64,000 bases of DNA from Diplonema japonicum (GCA_964019335.1 OZ025712.1:437614-501613), one strand, 5' to 3'. Counted from the first letter of the stretch, positions 39,183 to 49,450 are shown. Made by a program: numbers and translations. Notes: generated by a model not told the origin, from the sequence alone.

Positions 39183-40490
39183 ATGGGAAGCACCCTCAGC
39201 AGCGAGACATGGCCACCTACAGACTGCCCGCCCCCCACCGCCGCCCAGGAGGATCTTAAATGTGAAATACTGTCACTTCAAAGCGATGTCCTGAAAGCAG
39301 AGCAGGACCTAGGGGCACTGCGCATCGAGGAGGCGAAATATGCAAAATTTGTAGCAATAATGGAAAACAAGGGGCGCAGTGCAGACGATGGGGTTCAAAC
39401 GGCCGAAGATACAGAGCCCCCTTCCGAAGGCGGGGAAGAGCAACAACAACAAGAGCAGGTGCAAGATGAAGTGGAGGGGTCATCAGTTGCGGATGACCAA
39501 GAAGCCGGGTCTGCAAAAGGCACGGAGCCAGTGGAAGAAGACGAAGAGACGCAGACAGAGGAGGAGGAGGAGGACCTGTCCAGTTGGCTGCAGGACCAGA
39601 TCAACTCGCAACTCGTAGTCGCCATGACGAAGTCTATGTGCCCTTTCTGTGCCGAAGTAAGGAAGATTTTACAATCTTCACAAATCGAATGGCTCGACAT
39701 CAATGTCGACACCTTGGCTGATGAGAAGGCGGATGCTCTGCAAGCGATCGTAGAGAGCACGACAAAGAGGTACGGGGTACCTGTGGTGTGGGTGTCTGGG
39801 GATGTTGCCGATATTGCTGATTTGAAAGAAATGCAAGTGTCAGGTGAGCTTAATAAGTTGTACAACTTGCATGTGCTGAGAAACACATCGCAGCCTTACC
39901 ATGATGAGGAGGAAGTCAAGCCCCCCACTGAGAGCACCGTACCAACATCTGAAAGTAGTGAAGAAGAAGCAGTGGAAGAAAGAATTGAAGTACCGGAAGA
40001 GCTCCTGTCTCTTGACCCTAGACACCCATTCTGCCTTACCCTGTACGGGGACACCAGCTCATTAGCTGTAGACAGAACGAATGTATTCTCTGTACTTGGG
40101 GCAGAAACTGTGCTGAAGCTCTGCATGAAATTCGTATCTCTTCTCGTGAAGAAAGATGTGTTTAGACTTTACGAGGCAAGGGGCATTTCTCATCGGGACC
40201 TGGTAACAAAGCTTTCTGGTTTTTTATGTGAACGGTTGGGAGGACCGCAGGGCGTGACCCCCTACGCACCCTTTAGGAGCTCGCCGTCTATCCTGTGCTG
40301 TCCTTACATGCTCCATATGACACATTGTAACATTGGCCTCACGCCAGAGCATGCCAACGAATGGCTTGTGACCATGAGACAGGCCATTTCAAGCACGGAT
40401 CTCCCACCAGTCATACGACCCCTTCTTGATGAATACTTCGCTGCAACCGTAGCCGACCTTGTGAAGAATGTAGACATGAGAAGTAAGTAA
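39183..40490 (+). CDS. Glutaredoxin-truncated globin fusion, candidate N-myristoylated
   Basis: 435 residues, one exon. MGSTLSS at the start has Gly2 and Ser6, a good N-myristoylation site; the ATG directly follows AG at 39181-39182. Residues about 20-65 form a coiled coil, then an acidic linker. Residues about 140-245 are a glutaredoxin with active site CPFC (Cys153, Cys156) and the cis-Pro segment YGVPVV. After a second acidic linker, residues about 281-430 fit a truncated haemoglobin: a GETVL-like helix, FVSLL..D, then SH.DLV.KLSGFLCERLGGP, and MTHCNIGLTPEH with His381 in the place of the haem-binding proximal His. Expected roles are thiol-disulfide exchange and O2 or NO handling at a membrane. 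I know of no characterised protein with this architecture. Confidence 0.8.
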   Translation: MGSTLSSETWPPTDCPPPTAAQEDLKCEILSLQSDVLKAEQDLGALRIEEAKYAKFVAIMENKGRSADDGVQTAEDTEPPSEGGEEQQQQEQVQDEVEGSSVADDQEAGSAKGTEPVEEDEETQTEEEEEDLSSWLQDQINSQLVVAMTKSMCPFCAEVRKILQSSQIEWLDINVDTLADEKADALQAIVESTTKRYGVPVVWVSGDVADIADLKEMQVSGELNKLYNLHVLRNTSQPYHDEEEVKPPTESTVPTSESSEEEAVEERIEVPEELLSLDPRHPFCLTLYGDTSSLAVDRTNVFSVLGAETVLKLCMKFVSLLVKKDVFRLYEARGISHRDLVTKLSGFLCERLGGPQGVTPYAPFRSSPSILCCPYMLHMTHCNIGLTPEHANEWLVTMRQAISSTDLPPVIRPLLDEYFAATVADLVKNVDMRSK

Positions 40491-40552
40491 AGTAACTTTT
40501 AACAATGACGAGTTTGTTTCTGCATTCACTAACTAGCTCTACAGGAGCCCAG

Positions 40553-41971
40553 ATGGCGAAGGGTGCACGTGTTGGGGACTGCAGTGCCTTGGGACCCGCT
40601 TTTCTCATTGCATGTTTGGTGCTGTTACAGCAATGCGGAAAGGCCCTTTGGGAGGAGAAACTCCGGGAGCCCGCGGAGATCGAGGATGTAACAGTGGCAG
40701 TAGTTGTAGGAAAAGAAGATGTGAAGAACTTAACTCGATTGTTACGGAGCATGGAGCAATCAGCTGTAAAACCTGCAGCAGTGCAAGTGTACTACGAAGG
40801 GGATGTCAACATGAGTGAGTGGAAGCAGGTGCAGACGGTGGCCATCGGTGAGGTGAGCGAACCAAACCCTAACAGGAACTGGCGTGCTATCGTGAACCAT
40901 GCCCTGAAGCATGCCACCACCAACACAGTGCTGTATGTGTCGCCGAGATACGTGTTCAGATCAGACAACTTACGAAGGCTTCCCACTTTACTGAAGGAAC
41001 CTGGCTACTTGTGTTTTACTTTTGGCAATGTATGCACCTCGCGTGCACAGGCCTTTCTTAAAGGTCATGAGCAAACAGCGAGGATGTTGTCATATGCGAA
41101 CAAAGTGTCTGACTTGAGCAGTGTCTTCAGCGAGCGTGGGTATCGAATAGGGTTGTATCCGGGGGTTCAAGAGGATGTGCGGCCTATTTTGAATGTTACA
41201 AAGGTGCTCGCTAGATTGAATCGGGCGCCCAGTGCGAAAGAAAAACCATCAAGCACAGCAAGAATTGTGATTGTGACAGTGCTTCCGCACTCAATGTCAC
41301 ATCAGCCAGAACTTTGCAAGTACTGGGCCAAGCAGGGTGTAAAACGAGTTTGCCTGTCGAGGGACATACTTGGTGCCTTTGCAAAAAGCATGAACGGAGC
41401 TGGGTTGCCATACCAGCCATTGCTGATGGTGGGCATCTACACTGATAATCAAGCGGAGCGTGCAGGTTGGCAGGTCATATGTGACGACATAGGCGTGCAG
41501 CCTGTATTCCTCCATACTTATTTTGACAACAAGCCTTCGTCATGGGCCATCAACACTATCGCCAACAGTGCATCACAGTTCCTGGGCCACGACCCAGATG
41601 GCGTGTGCTACCTTCCTCCATCGGCAGTGCTACCCACCTCCAGCATCGATGCCTGGTCTGCTCTGCCACTCAGTCTCATGACCTACCCAATCATCGCACC
41701 GACTGACCCCTTAGTCTCGAGCATTTGTGTATCTAATAGGCAGCTTAAAACAACAAAATGGCTATTGCCACTAGGGTTAAACCACACGGCCGGCATTGCT
41801 GTTATTAAAAATACAATCAAAGGAAGCCAGGCCAAGCACACGCCTTCTGTAGAACATGTAACTGGCACAACAGCTGCAAAGATTTTGTCAGAAAGTATCA
41901 ACCATAACAAAAGCATAATTGTTTCGAGAGTGTACTTAGCGCACGTGTTTGCAGAGTATCTTAGAGGGTGA
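40553..41971 (+). CDS. Type II membrane protein, glycosyltransferase-like
   Basis: 472 residues from ATG 40553, eight bases after AG at 40543-40544; the ATG at 40505 lies before that acceptor. A hydrophobic segment at residues about 13-28 would anchor it in the secretory pathway. Then VTVAVVVGKEDVKNLTRLLRSM resembles the opening strand-helix of GT-A (GT2-type) domains. A later part (ARIVIVTVLPHSMSHQPELC) could be a second Rossmann-like half. No DxD is certain, so the activity is open. Predicted Golgi or ER lumenal enzyme. Confidence 0.55.
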   Translation: MAKGARVGDCSALGPAFLIACLVLLQQCGKALWEEKLREPAEIEDVTVAVVVGKEDVKNLTRLLRSMEQSAVKPAAVQVYYEGDVNMSEWKQVQTVAIGEVSEPNPNRNWRAIVNHALKHATTNTVLYVSPRYVFRSDNLRRLPTLLKEPGYLCFTFGNVCTSRAQAFLKGHEQTARMLSYANKVSDLSSVFSERGYRIGLYPGVQEDVRPILNVTKVLARLNRAPSAKEKPSSTARIVIVTVLPHSMSHQPELCKYWAKQGVKRVCLSRDILGAFAKSMNGAGLPYQPLLMVGIYTDNQAERAGWQVICDDIGVQPVFLHTYFDNKPSSWAINTIANSASQFLGHDPDGVCYLPPSAVLPTSSIDAWSALPLSLMTYPIIAPTDPLVSSICVSNRQLKTTKWLLPLGLNHTAGIAVIKNTIKGSQAKHTPSVEHVTGTTAAKILSESINHNKSIIVSRVYLAHVFAEYLRG

Positions 41972-42023
41972 GTGACGACAGTTATTTACATTACCTTCTT
42001 GACAAAACAGCCCCACAGGAAAC

Positions 42024-43020
42024 ATGGCTGACGAGGAGACGACCATTCGCCCGAGGGGGGAGTCGAGGATCAAGGGGCAGACAGGGAGGGGAGCATGTGG
42101 TAGGAACTGGGGACAGGTCTTGCGTCTCATGGGATGCATCTCGATGTTGTCGCTTGGCGTTATATGCGTGGTGGACATCTTCGATGTGATCAGCTCCTTC
42201 AAGCTGAACGTGATGTGCCTGGACGTCTTCATGATCATCTTTGCTATTGTGGGTCTCTTCGCGGAGCTGCGCAACACCGAGTGTCTTGCTGGCATGGGCT
42301 ACTCCATAGTTAGGAACATGTACTTCATCACCACCTACCCGGGCCGTGCCGGGTGGTACATTTTCATGGGGACATGCAACCTCGATCCTGACTTTAAGTG
42401 GTACCGTCTTGTGAGCGGCGGCTTTACAACTGGTACAGGGCTCCTTATCATGTTGCTGCTAATGTGCATTCGGGACCTTCCTAGATATGAAGATGAGGAG
42501 AAAGTCAAGAAGGGTGCCAAGCCTAAACCAAAGGGCAGAGGTGCCAAGGGGGGCAAAGGAAGCAAACAGAAGAACGACGATCGGGAGATGAGCGATACTG
42601 ACTCGTATGAAGAAGATAAAAGAAGGAACGAAGACCTCGAGGCGATGTACTATGGTGGACAGAAGAACCAGGAAAGGAAACAGGAGAAACCGCAAGACTA
42701 CCGACTAGCCAACCCGTTTGAACAAGGGAGGCCCACGGCAGGGTCAGTGGCGACAACTGTTTATAAGAACGGTGATGCACCTGCAGTGGCTTCTGCTGTC
42801 GCACGTGGAGACAACGCCTCTGCCGCAGCCACAGTGACCAGGTCGGTGGTGATGGGACCTGCGGGCACTGCACCCCCACAGTCGCATGCCTTGTACGCAG
42901 AGTATGAGGATGATCAAGACGACAAGAAGGATGCTAACGACGATAGCGAGGTATGCATTGCAGCCAAAGGCACAACACCCACAGCTTGAAAAGATGTACG
43001 CTCAGATGAAGGGGAACTAG
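42024..43020 (+). CDS. COPI-associated (TVP15-like) membrane protein
   Basis: Exons 42024-42950 and 42985-43020, intron 34 nt (GTATGC...CACAG), 320 residues. Four hydrophobic segments between about 35 and 150, with the family pattern of an acidic FAELR at the end of a helix, then FITTYPGRAGWY and a GTC loop, as in COPI_assoc/TVP15 Golgi membrane proteins. The cytosolic C-terminal half is long, charged and low complexity, ending LEKMYAQMKGN once spliced. Likely Golgi vesicle traffic. AG at 42017-42018; stop-to-acceptor distance from the previous gene is 47 nt. Confidence 0.7.
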
Positions 43021-43367
43021 TCAGCTCACACCTCACTCAATACCTTGCCTACAAGTAGGGGTGTCAATAGCACCCACCGGGCAAGGGAATAACTAGATAA
43101 AACACGTCCTTTCTTCTTTCTTTCTTCCCCATGATAAGTATAAGTTAGCTTTCGACCATGCCATGTTTCATATTACGTGCTTCATTTCTTTTCAATTAGC
43201 ACGCGGTAGTGGAACCTGTAAGTAGTCTCATTGTCGTTCCACTATTTTCTGCTCAGTGTGCGCCAGTGGGCATTTAACGCGACTTGTTCATCCGTCTTTC
43301 CAAATGAGCACACGGTTATTATTTCTGTGCAACTAGTGCTTTAATACCTATGCTGCACAGGTTACAC
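43021..43367. other. Intergenic
   Basis: No coding region or RNA gene recognised. Ends in a T-rich stretch and ACAG at 43357-43360, the probable acceptor for the next gene. Confidence 0.45.
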
Positions 43368-44951
43368 ATGCCTGAGAGAAAGGATCAGTACTGCGCATTG
43401 AAGCTAGATGTAGATATCAGCAGCATGCTGCGTGAAATGGTGGGATCAGACAGGTTGCGGAAGGAACAGATACGAGAGATTTTCTCGAGTATCCCTAGTA
43501 GGCATGACAATAGAGCAAAAGTACTCGTTCCTGTACCACCCAGTCGTCCGATCTGTTTCGATCCAAAAGGCAGAGCATGGTGGCACTCTAGGTGGCCAGC
43601 AAGAAGATGGCCACTTACAAGAGACGCTCCAACCCCGGTAAGCAACCAGTCTGACGAAGTGAGCAACATTCCCATCAAAGAGAAGACGAGGAAAGCTGCG
43701 CAAGTCTCAAGGCGAGAAGGTGTCTCTGTCATAGTCAAGCCTGCCGTCAATATGGAAGATGAGATGGAGAAGCAGCGCAAAGCAGAGCTGATGATGCTGT
43801 TAAAGTTGATCCAAGCTACCCCCGAGACTATAAACAAGACACTAGCAACAAAAACGAAGGAAGGCAGAACTTACGTAGTTGATACAACCAAGTACTTCCC
43901 GCTCGTGCCGCTTGCAGGGCTGTGCAGAACAGACGTTAGGTTCTCAGTGTGTAGGTACCACAGCATGCTGAGGAGGTGCCCCAGAGGCCTGATGTGCCAT
44001 TTCATGCACTCCACCACGAGAATGAAGGAAAATTTTCGACGAATGACACTGAAAGTTCTAGCCAGAATTGAATGGATGCGAACGGGGAAGGAACCTACAT
44101 GGCCACCTGTCGAGCACGACCCTTCGCCCACTACACACCATAAAAAATGGGAATGGAATGACATACAAGCATCGTATCTGCCTTTCTGGATCCTCACCAA
44201 GCCAGACAGCATTGATGCTCCGTTATACATCAGCAGCCTGTGTGACGAACTTCTGCGGAACGGCACCAGAATACGGAGATTCGAGCTGCGGAAGTGCCCG
44301 CTGACACCCAAGCTGGTGGAAAGGCTGTGTTATGCGCTGCAGATGTGTGGGGCGTTGTCGGAGGTGGTGTTCGCCTACACTGACCTCACTGACAGGGAGG
44401 CACCTGTGTTGGGTGAGTTCATGGATGCGAATCAGACCGTCACAACGTTGGAGCTGCCCTACAACAACTTGGGTCCCTCTGGGGTTTCCATCCTGGCAGG
44501 GACAGCAAGTGCTCGACTGCGACACCTGTCCTTTCACTCGAACCCTGTCGGGAACGACGGTGCTGCAGCTCTTTCCAGGATGCTGCAAGGCTTATCGCAC
44601 ATCATCTCGCTGCGCCTCTCGTCGACCATGATAGGAGACCATGGCTGGACCTTCATCTCCCGAGCATTGCAGAACAACTCGAACCTTGCAAGCCTGTTCC
44701 TCGATGCTACACATCCTACCATGACAGGGTGCTTGTATTTTTACCACGCATTGAAGAGCAACATGACCTTGGTAGAGTGCGGCATGCGGTACATTAAAGC
44801 AATCACGCCGTGCTATCAGGAGAACATCATAAAGTTACTGCAAAGAAACCATTCGGCCAGACGAGAGAGACGTAAAAAGGTTATGAAACGTGCTTTGATC
44901 ACCCCTTTCATGGCGCAAAGAAGCAACCCACCAGAGACAACAAACAAGTAG
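43368..44951 (+). CDS. CCCH zinc-finger protein with leucine-rich repeats
   Basis: 527 residues. Near residue 200 there is a CCCH finger with the classic spacing C-x8-C-x5-C-x3-H (CRYHSMLRRCPRGLMCHFMH), typical of RNA-binding proteins. From about 300 to 480 ribonuclease-inhibitor-type leucine-rich repeats follow (for example VTTLELPYNNLGPSGVSIL and LRHLSFHSNPVGNDGA). The tail is basic. The combination suggests an RNA-binding adaptor; the pairing is unusual to my knowledge. Start follows ACAG at 43357-43360; a start at 43350 would lie before it. Confidence 0.75.
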   Translation: MPERKDQYCALKLDVDISSMLREMVGSDRLRKEQIREIFSSIPSRHDNRAKVLVPVPPSRPICFDPKGRAWWHSRWPARRWPLTRDAPTPVSNQSDEVSNIPIKEKTRKAAQVSRREGVSVIVKPAVNMEDEMEKQRKAELMMLLKLIQATPETINKTLATKTKEGRTYVVDTTKYFPLVPLAGLCRTDVRFSVCRYHSMLRRCPRGLMCHFMHSTTRMKENFRRMTLKVLARIEWMRTGKEPTWPPVEHDPSPTTHHKKWEWNDIQASYLPFWILTKPDSIDAPLYISSLCDELLRNGTRIRRFELRKCPLTPKLVERLCYALQMCGALSEVVFAYTDLTDREAPVLGEFMDANQTVTTLELPYNNLGPSGVSILAGTASARLRHLSFHSNPVGNDGAAALSRMLQGLSHIISLRLSSTMIGDHGWTFISRALQNNSNLASLFLDATHPTMTGCLYFYHALKSNMTLVECGMRYIKAITPCYQENIIKLLQRNHSARRERRKKVMKRALITPFMAQRSNPPETTNK

Positions 44952-45432
44952 TGGTCACCATTCTTCCAAATCCAGTAGTGGTTCTATTAGAACGAGAACG
45001 TCAACACAGACACTGTTCTCTCCCCTTCACAGGCGGCTTCCTGTATGTATTTGGTTAATGTTATTTTTGCCCTTATGCAGCAGGGGTCAATGGGAGAATC
45101 CATTTTTTTCACATGTAGGGGCCCTCGGAAAAGCAGGGGTCGGGGCACCAGAAATGTAATGTAAAAAAGACATTCCATGGTGTGTGAATGCTCCACCTGA
45201 CCAGGCGAGGCCTGACTTGGAAGCGTACTTTCTCTGCCCACTTTAGCCCCTTTGAAAGGAGATACAATTTCAAGGAACGCAACTGTTGAGTGATTTCAAT
45301 GAAAATTTTCGCATTTGGTCTTGTGCCTTTAAAGAAAAGGAACAACGGAAAAAAGAGGGGGGGGGGGGGGGGGGGGCATTTGCTGATTTATCAACTCACG
45401 CCCCTTAAGAATTAAAGGATATACACAACGAA
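44952..45432. other. Intergenic with G20 run
   Basis: No gene recognised. G20 at 45357-45376 lies about 56 bases before the next start. I looked for snoRNA, snRNA and spliced-leader features and found none that hold. Confidence 0.45.
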
Positions 45433-46512
45433 ATGTCTGCGAACGGGAAGCTTCGGGGGGAGGACATTGCAGCATGGGCTATGAACGTGACTAGCTGTGT
45501 AGCGATCATCATGATCAATAAGCAGCTGATGGCAGCCTCCGGTTACGGCTTCAATTATGCAACAACGCTGTGCGGATTCCACTTCATGGTAACAGGCGCT
45601 GCCAGTAAATTGTACAAAATGTGGACTGAAGTACCGCCTCCCACTGCGGAAGAGGACATCGATGGAAAGGAGAAACCAAGATCGCTGCCTATTGTGGATC
45701 TCGTGACCTTCGTTATCATCGCAAACGTCAGCATAGTTAGCTTGAACACGTCACTCATGATCAATCACGTGTCCATGTACCAGATAGCTAAGCTGGGCAT
45801 CCCACCTCTCTCTGCCTGCATTGAGAGGGCTTGGTTTGGCAACACATACTCAACACATCAGATCGGCGCCATGATAGTGACACTTATAGGCGTGTCCCTT
45901 GTCACTGTCGCGGAGTTCAGTATCCAGGGCGACACGCTAGGTGTGACGGTTGCCGGGATCAGCATTGTGGCGTCTTCATTGCAGCAAATCCTGTGCGGGT
46001 ACTACCAGAAAAAGAACCGAATGTCTTCAAATGATTTCTTGAGTGCGGTCAGCACGTGGCAGGGTATCTGCTGCCTCATCTGCGGTCCTTTCATCGACTA
46101 TGGCTTTACTAAGTCCTGGGTGACAAGCTACGAGTTCAATTCAGGATCCATGACCTTTTTGGTCCTTTCCTGCTTGGCATCTGTCATTGTGAATGCCTCG
46201 CACTTCATGTATGCCCTGCACACACGACTGCAACCCATCCCACAGATGTCTAGGACGTTTCTCTGCAGTGTCGTACCAGATCCTGGGCCACACCAAAACA
46301 GTGATGGTGCTGGTTCTGGGGTACTATTTTTTCGGGGGTGTTGTGAGGTCCAACCAAGTCGTTGGTGGCATTCTCGCCATCATGGGTATGCGCATACACA
46401 TCACACCAGCACCCATGCAGGGATGGCCGCTTACGGTTATTATACGCAGAAGCTGAAGGCTAAACCCCCTGCGTCGCCGCGATCGCCAAGGTCGCCTAGA
46501 ACCGAGCTGTAG
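45433..46512 (+). CDS. Nucleotide-sugar/triose-phosphate transporter family protein
   Basis: Three exons: 45433-46208, 46246-46385 and 46421-46512; introns 37 and 35 nt. Spliced length 335 residues with about ten hydrophobic helices. The TPT/UDP-sugar transporter signature [23 protein letters not shown] appears only after removing intron 1, in a helix that is garbled otherwise. The nearest known groups are UDP-galactose/rhamnose/xylose transporters of plants; substrate is not predictable. It would feed sugar nucleotides to the Golgi enzymes encoded nearby. The C-terminal tail is basic and Pro/Ser-rich. Confidence 0.88.
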   Translation: MSANGKLRGEDIAAWAMNVTSCVAIIMINKQLMAASGYGFNYATTLCGFHFMVTGAASKLYKMWTEVPPPTAEEDIDGKEKPRSLPIVDLVTFVIIANVSIVSLNTSLMINHVSMYQIAKLGIPPLSACIERAWFGNTYSTHQIGAMIVTLIGVSLVTVAEFSIQGDTLGVTVAGISIVASSLQQILCGYYQKKNRMSSNDFLSAVSTWQGICCLICGPFIDYGFTKSWVTSYEFNSGSMTFLVLSCLASVIVNASHFMYALHTRLQPIPQMSRTFLCSVVPDPGPHQNSDGAGSGVLFFRGCCEVQPSRWWHSRHHGYAHTHHTSTHAGMAAYGYYTQKLKAKPPASPRSPRSPRTEL

Positions 46513-46972
46513 GCAGAACTGAAATTGTACGCACAAGGTCACGGTGCGATGCTCAAGCATACACAAGAAGGAAAGAACCCGCAAACCCGACTCTTCTTTT
46601 TTATAAGCACAAAAATGCAGAAGGGTTAAGTAGTTTTTTTTTTGACTCATTTTTAATTTGTTCCCTCCAGTCCCTAGTACCCTTAATGGTGCGTGGCCGT
46701 AGACCGAGTGTCTACCCAACCCACCTATTGCCTGTCTGGCGCTTGCAGTAGTGGCAAAGGAGTGCATTAAGTACTTTACGTATTCAGCGTCCACTGTCGC
46801 GCGAGGCCTTCTAGGAACCTACCAATACACACTAACATGACTTGTTCCCTTGGAAATAGCACTGAATTCATGAATGGAAGGTGTAGAAATGTGTTGGTAT
46901 ATGAGTGGAACGGAGTGAGAAATAGTCGTTTACTATCTGCACAGTCATCTTACATCACACAGGACCATCAAA
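46513..46972. other. Intergenic
   Basis: No gene recognised. AG at 46961-46962, preceded by TCTTACATCACAC, is the likely acceptor for the next gene. Confidence 0.45.
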
Positions 46973-47939
46973 ATGGACAGCGAGACATTCTACAAGAACG
47001 TGGCAGGTGACAAGGAGTCGGTGTCGAAGGCTGACGTGAGAAAGTACCTGATTGATGCAGCGGAGGAGCTTGAGAAGGTGTTGAAGGGTGAGGGGTTGTC
47101 TATCTTCAAGCAGGCCATGGAAGGCGAAGGTGAAGTTGACAAGGACTTGCTGATGACTTTCTTCGAGAAGGGCAAAGATCTCAGCGAAATGGACAGTAAA
47201 AAGGAGCCGCCCACCAGCGAGAAATTTCCTGCCGCCTATGACGAGTGCATCCCAGGTGATGCTTCTTTCAAGTTCCAGCTCGGGCATCAGGAGATGTCGC
47301 GTGTCATGAAGGAGCTTGAGACCATTTTCCGTTCGCAGCCCTGCGACTGGCTTCCCGTGGAAGCCATGGGCAACCTGCTTGCTATTGAGCTTGGCTACGA
47401 AGATGTTGCGGAGTTCGAAGACGCGCTTGAGGGAGAGTTCAGCGATTTCGTGAAGGGTCTTCCCAACGCAGAGCTGAGCACCAACGAGCGTGGCACGCCT
47501 GTGTTGAAACTTCGTCAGGATGTGGAAGGACCACCCAGGAAAATGACGCTGCAAGTCACAGACAGGAAGCACCTGTGGCATGTTCTGATGCAGGCGCCCG
47601 ATGCGAGGATCACAATTGTGGAGTTGGAGTTCGAGATCCAGCCTATGGGCGAAAGGAGGATCGATACGGTATGTACAAGCACAAGCACAAAATCAATAAT
47701 CGCAGCTTTACAACCACATCGGTGCTGCAGTGTGGAACCTTGGCCAGTACGTCAGGGACGCCAACCTGTCGCAGGACGTTGAGAATAAGATTCTGGACAC
47801 TATCCACTGCCTGAACGCCGCTCTGGATGTGGAGAACCCTTTCACCATCATCGTGGAGGACCCCACCAGCAGGAGCTTGTGGCAACCCATCGACGACGTC
47901 AAGATCGAGGCCACGGGTATCCAGGCGCAGGCTGCGTGA
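46973..47939 (+). CDS. ZPR1-domain protein
   Basis: Exons 46973-47668 and 47706-47939, intron 37 nt (GTATGT...CGCAG), 309 residues. Residues about 185-300 match the alpha/beta half of a ZPR1 domain (LQVTDRKHLWHVLMQ, IVELEFEI, then LYNHIGAAVWNLG and PFTIIVEDP across the intron). The cysteines of the ZPR1 C4 zinc finger are absent. The N-terminal 180 residues are helical, with a segment LGYEDVAEFEDALEGEFSDF. ZPR1 proteins bind eEF1A, so a role with translation factors or signalling is possible. Confidence 0.7.
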
Positions 47940-48197
47940 GACCCCCCTTGCAGCTTCCTATGAAACTGTCATCCAGCGTCAGCAAACCACTAACCCGTAC
48001 ACTAGGAAGCGCAGGACAAAGTCATACGCAGTACACCCCTTTCCCATGGATTCTTTTTTACTTACAGCATAGTTTAGTTTCTCATTCTTCCCCCTCCCCC
48101 CCTCCCTTCTTTTTATTCCGTTTCATGTTCTTGCCCAACCCCAGCATCAGTTACATCATTAGTCTCCCTTTGTTCTGCTCTTACATACATAGGCACC

Positions 48198-48392
48198 ATG
48201 GTGTTCAGCATGATATCTTCCGTGCACGGTCTGGGGCAGTACTGCAGGGAGGCGAAGACGTTAGGGGTGTCGCCTGCAAAGCACTGGTCGATAGGAAGCT
48301 GCAAGGCAGCAGGGTTTACAAACATTGTGGGGTACGTGGCACCCCCCGACAAGGATGTAATTTACACGAGAAGAGTGGTGAACAAGCAGTAA
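48198..48392 (+). CDS. Small conserved-looking protein, unknown
   Basis: 64 residues, one exon, six bases after AG at 48191-48192. Composition is normal, with two short motifs, FTNIVGYVAPPDKDV and a basic end YTRRVVNKQ. No signal peptide or clear membrane segment. Could be a subunit of a ciliary or mitochondrial complex; not recognised. Supported by acceptor position and a spacing pattern like its neighbours. Confidence 0.5.
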   Translation: MVFSMISSVHGLGQYCREAKTLGVSPAKHWSIGSCKAAGFTNIVGYVAPPDKDVIYTRRVVNKQ

Positions 48393-48727
48393 CGTATATT
48401 TACACACAAAGTGGTGGTCATAGTTTAGTGGTCTTGTTTTTTTATTTTAGTTCGTTCTCCTCTCTTTTTCTTTCTTTTGTTTTCGAGAGACAGGCTGAGT
48501 GGGACTGAAGGACCGACTTCATATTTTCGTTTGTGCCTTGTCTGTGTTCATTCGTGCCTTTGGTGGCTCGGGTCGGTTCAGCCCGCTCCGTTTTAGTCTC
48601 GCGACTTGTCTTTTTCCCTGGTGTAGAAAACAAAGAAAAATATAAATAGAAAAAAAGGGGCAATAGAAGAGGGAAGAATAAAAAAAAAAAAAAAAGGGAT
48701 ACAGGTCTTTGTTATTGTCCGGTCAAT
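48393..48727. other. Intergenic
   Basis: No gene recognised. A-rich and T-rich runs, with AG at 48703-48704 before the next start. Confidence 0.45.
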
Positions 48728-49450
48728 ATGCTTAAATCAACGTTGCTCCTTTCTTCTGCTGTGTGCACCATCCTTGCTCAAGAAGATGCGGCCTCTATAG
48801 TTAACGACGCGGCCGCTGCTGCGAAGAACGTGGATCTGGCAGCCGCGACCGAAGCAGGTGAAATGCTGCAAACATTTGAGCCAATCCCCACGATCGCTAT
48901 TCCCGAGCAGTTCCAAGCGGTCTTCGAAACGGACATTCTTATGGACGGCAAGATGCAAAACTTCGTCGTGAATGTCACGAGTGCTTTTGCTCCGATGGGC
49001 GCGGAGCAGTTCTACAAGTTGATGAAAGACGAGTTCTATAATGGTGCGTGCTTCTTCCGTGTGGTGCCTGACTTTGTCATCCAGTTCGGGATCGGTGCTG
49101 ACCCCGAGATGACAAAGAAGTGGTCGGTCCCCATCCTGGACGACCCTGTCGAGGTGTCTAACGAGGAGGGCACCATCGCCTTTGCCACAGCAGGCCCCGA
49201 TACCCGCACCACACAACTCTTCGTCAACTACGCTGATAACAAGGCGCTTGATGCACAAGGCTTTGCACCCATCGGTCAGGTGGTGCACGGTCTCGACGCG
49301 CTACGCCTGGCTTACAACCCCACCCCTGGTAAGCCTGGTGGCGCGGACCAGCAACAGTACGAAATGAAAGGCAACGCCTGGCTGAAGCCTAAGGTGCCCA
49401 AGATCAACCAAATCGTCCGTGCTTACATAAGTTGGGAGTCAGCGGTATAA
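48728..49450 (+). CDS. Secreted cyclophilin-type peptidyl-prolyl isomerase
   Basis: 240 residues, signal peptide about 1-18 (ends ILAQ). A cyclophilin domain fills residues about 60-235: FFRVVPDFVIQFG carries the active-site Arg (as in the canonical FHRVIPxFM.QGG), then TRTTQLFVNY and LDAQGFAPIGQVV. The residue at the usual Trp is changed, so affinity for cyclosporin cannot be assumed. Expected to help folding in the ER or outside the cell. AG at 48703-48704. Confidence 0.85.
   Translation: MLKSTLLLSSAVCTILAQEDAASIVNDAAAAAKNVDLAAATEAGEMLQTFEPIPTIAIPEQFQAVFETDILMDGKMQNFVVNVTSAFAPMGAEQFYKLMKDEFYNGACFFRVVPDFVIQFGIGADPEMTKKWSVPILDDPVEVSNEEGTIAFATAGPDTRTTQLFVNYADNKALDAQGFAPIGQVVHGLDALRLAYNPTPGKPGGADQQQYEMKGNAWLKPKVPKINQIVRAYISWESAV

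Noticed and set aside
44952-45432. snRNA, snoRNA or spliced-leader RNA gene
   Set aside because: I looked here and in the other gaps for U2, U6, box C/D and SL-like features and found none convincing.
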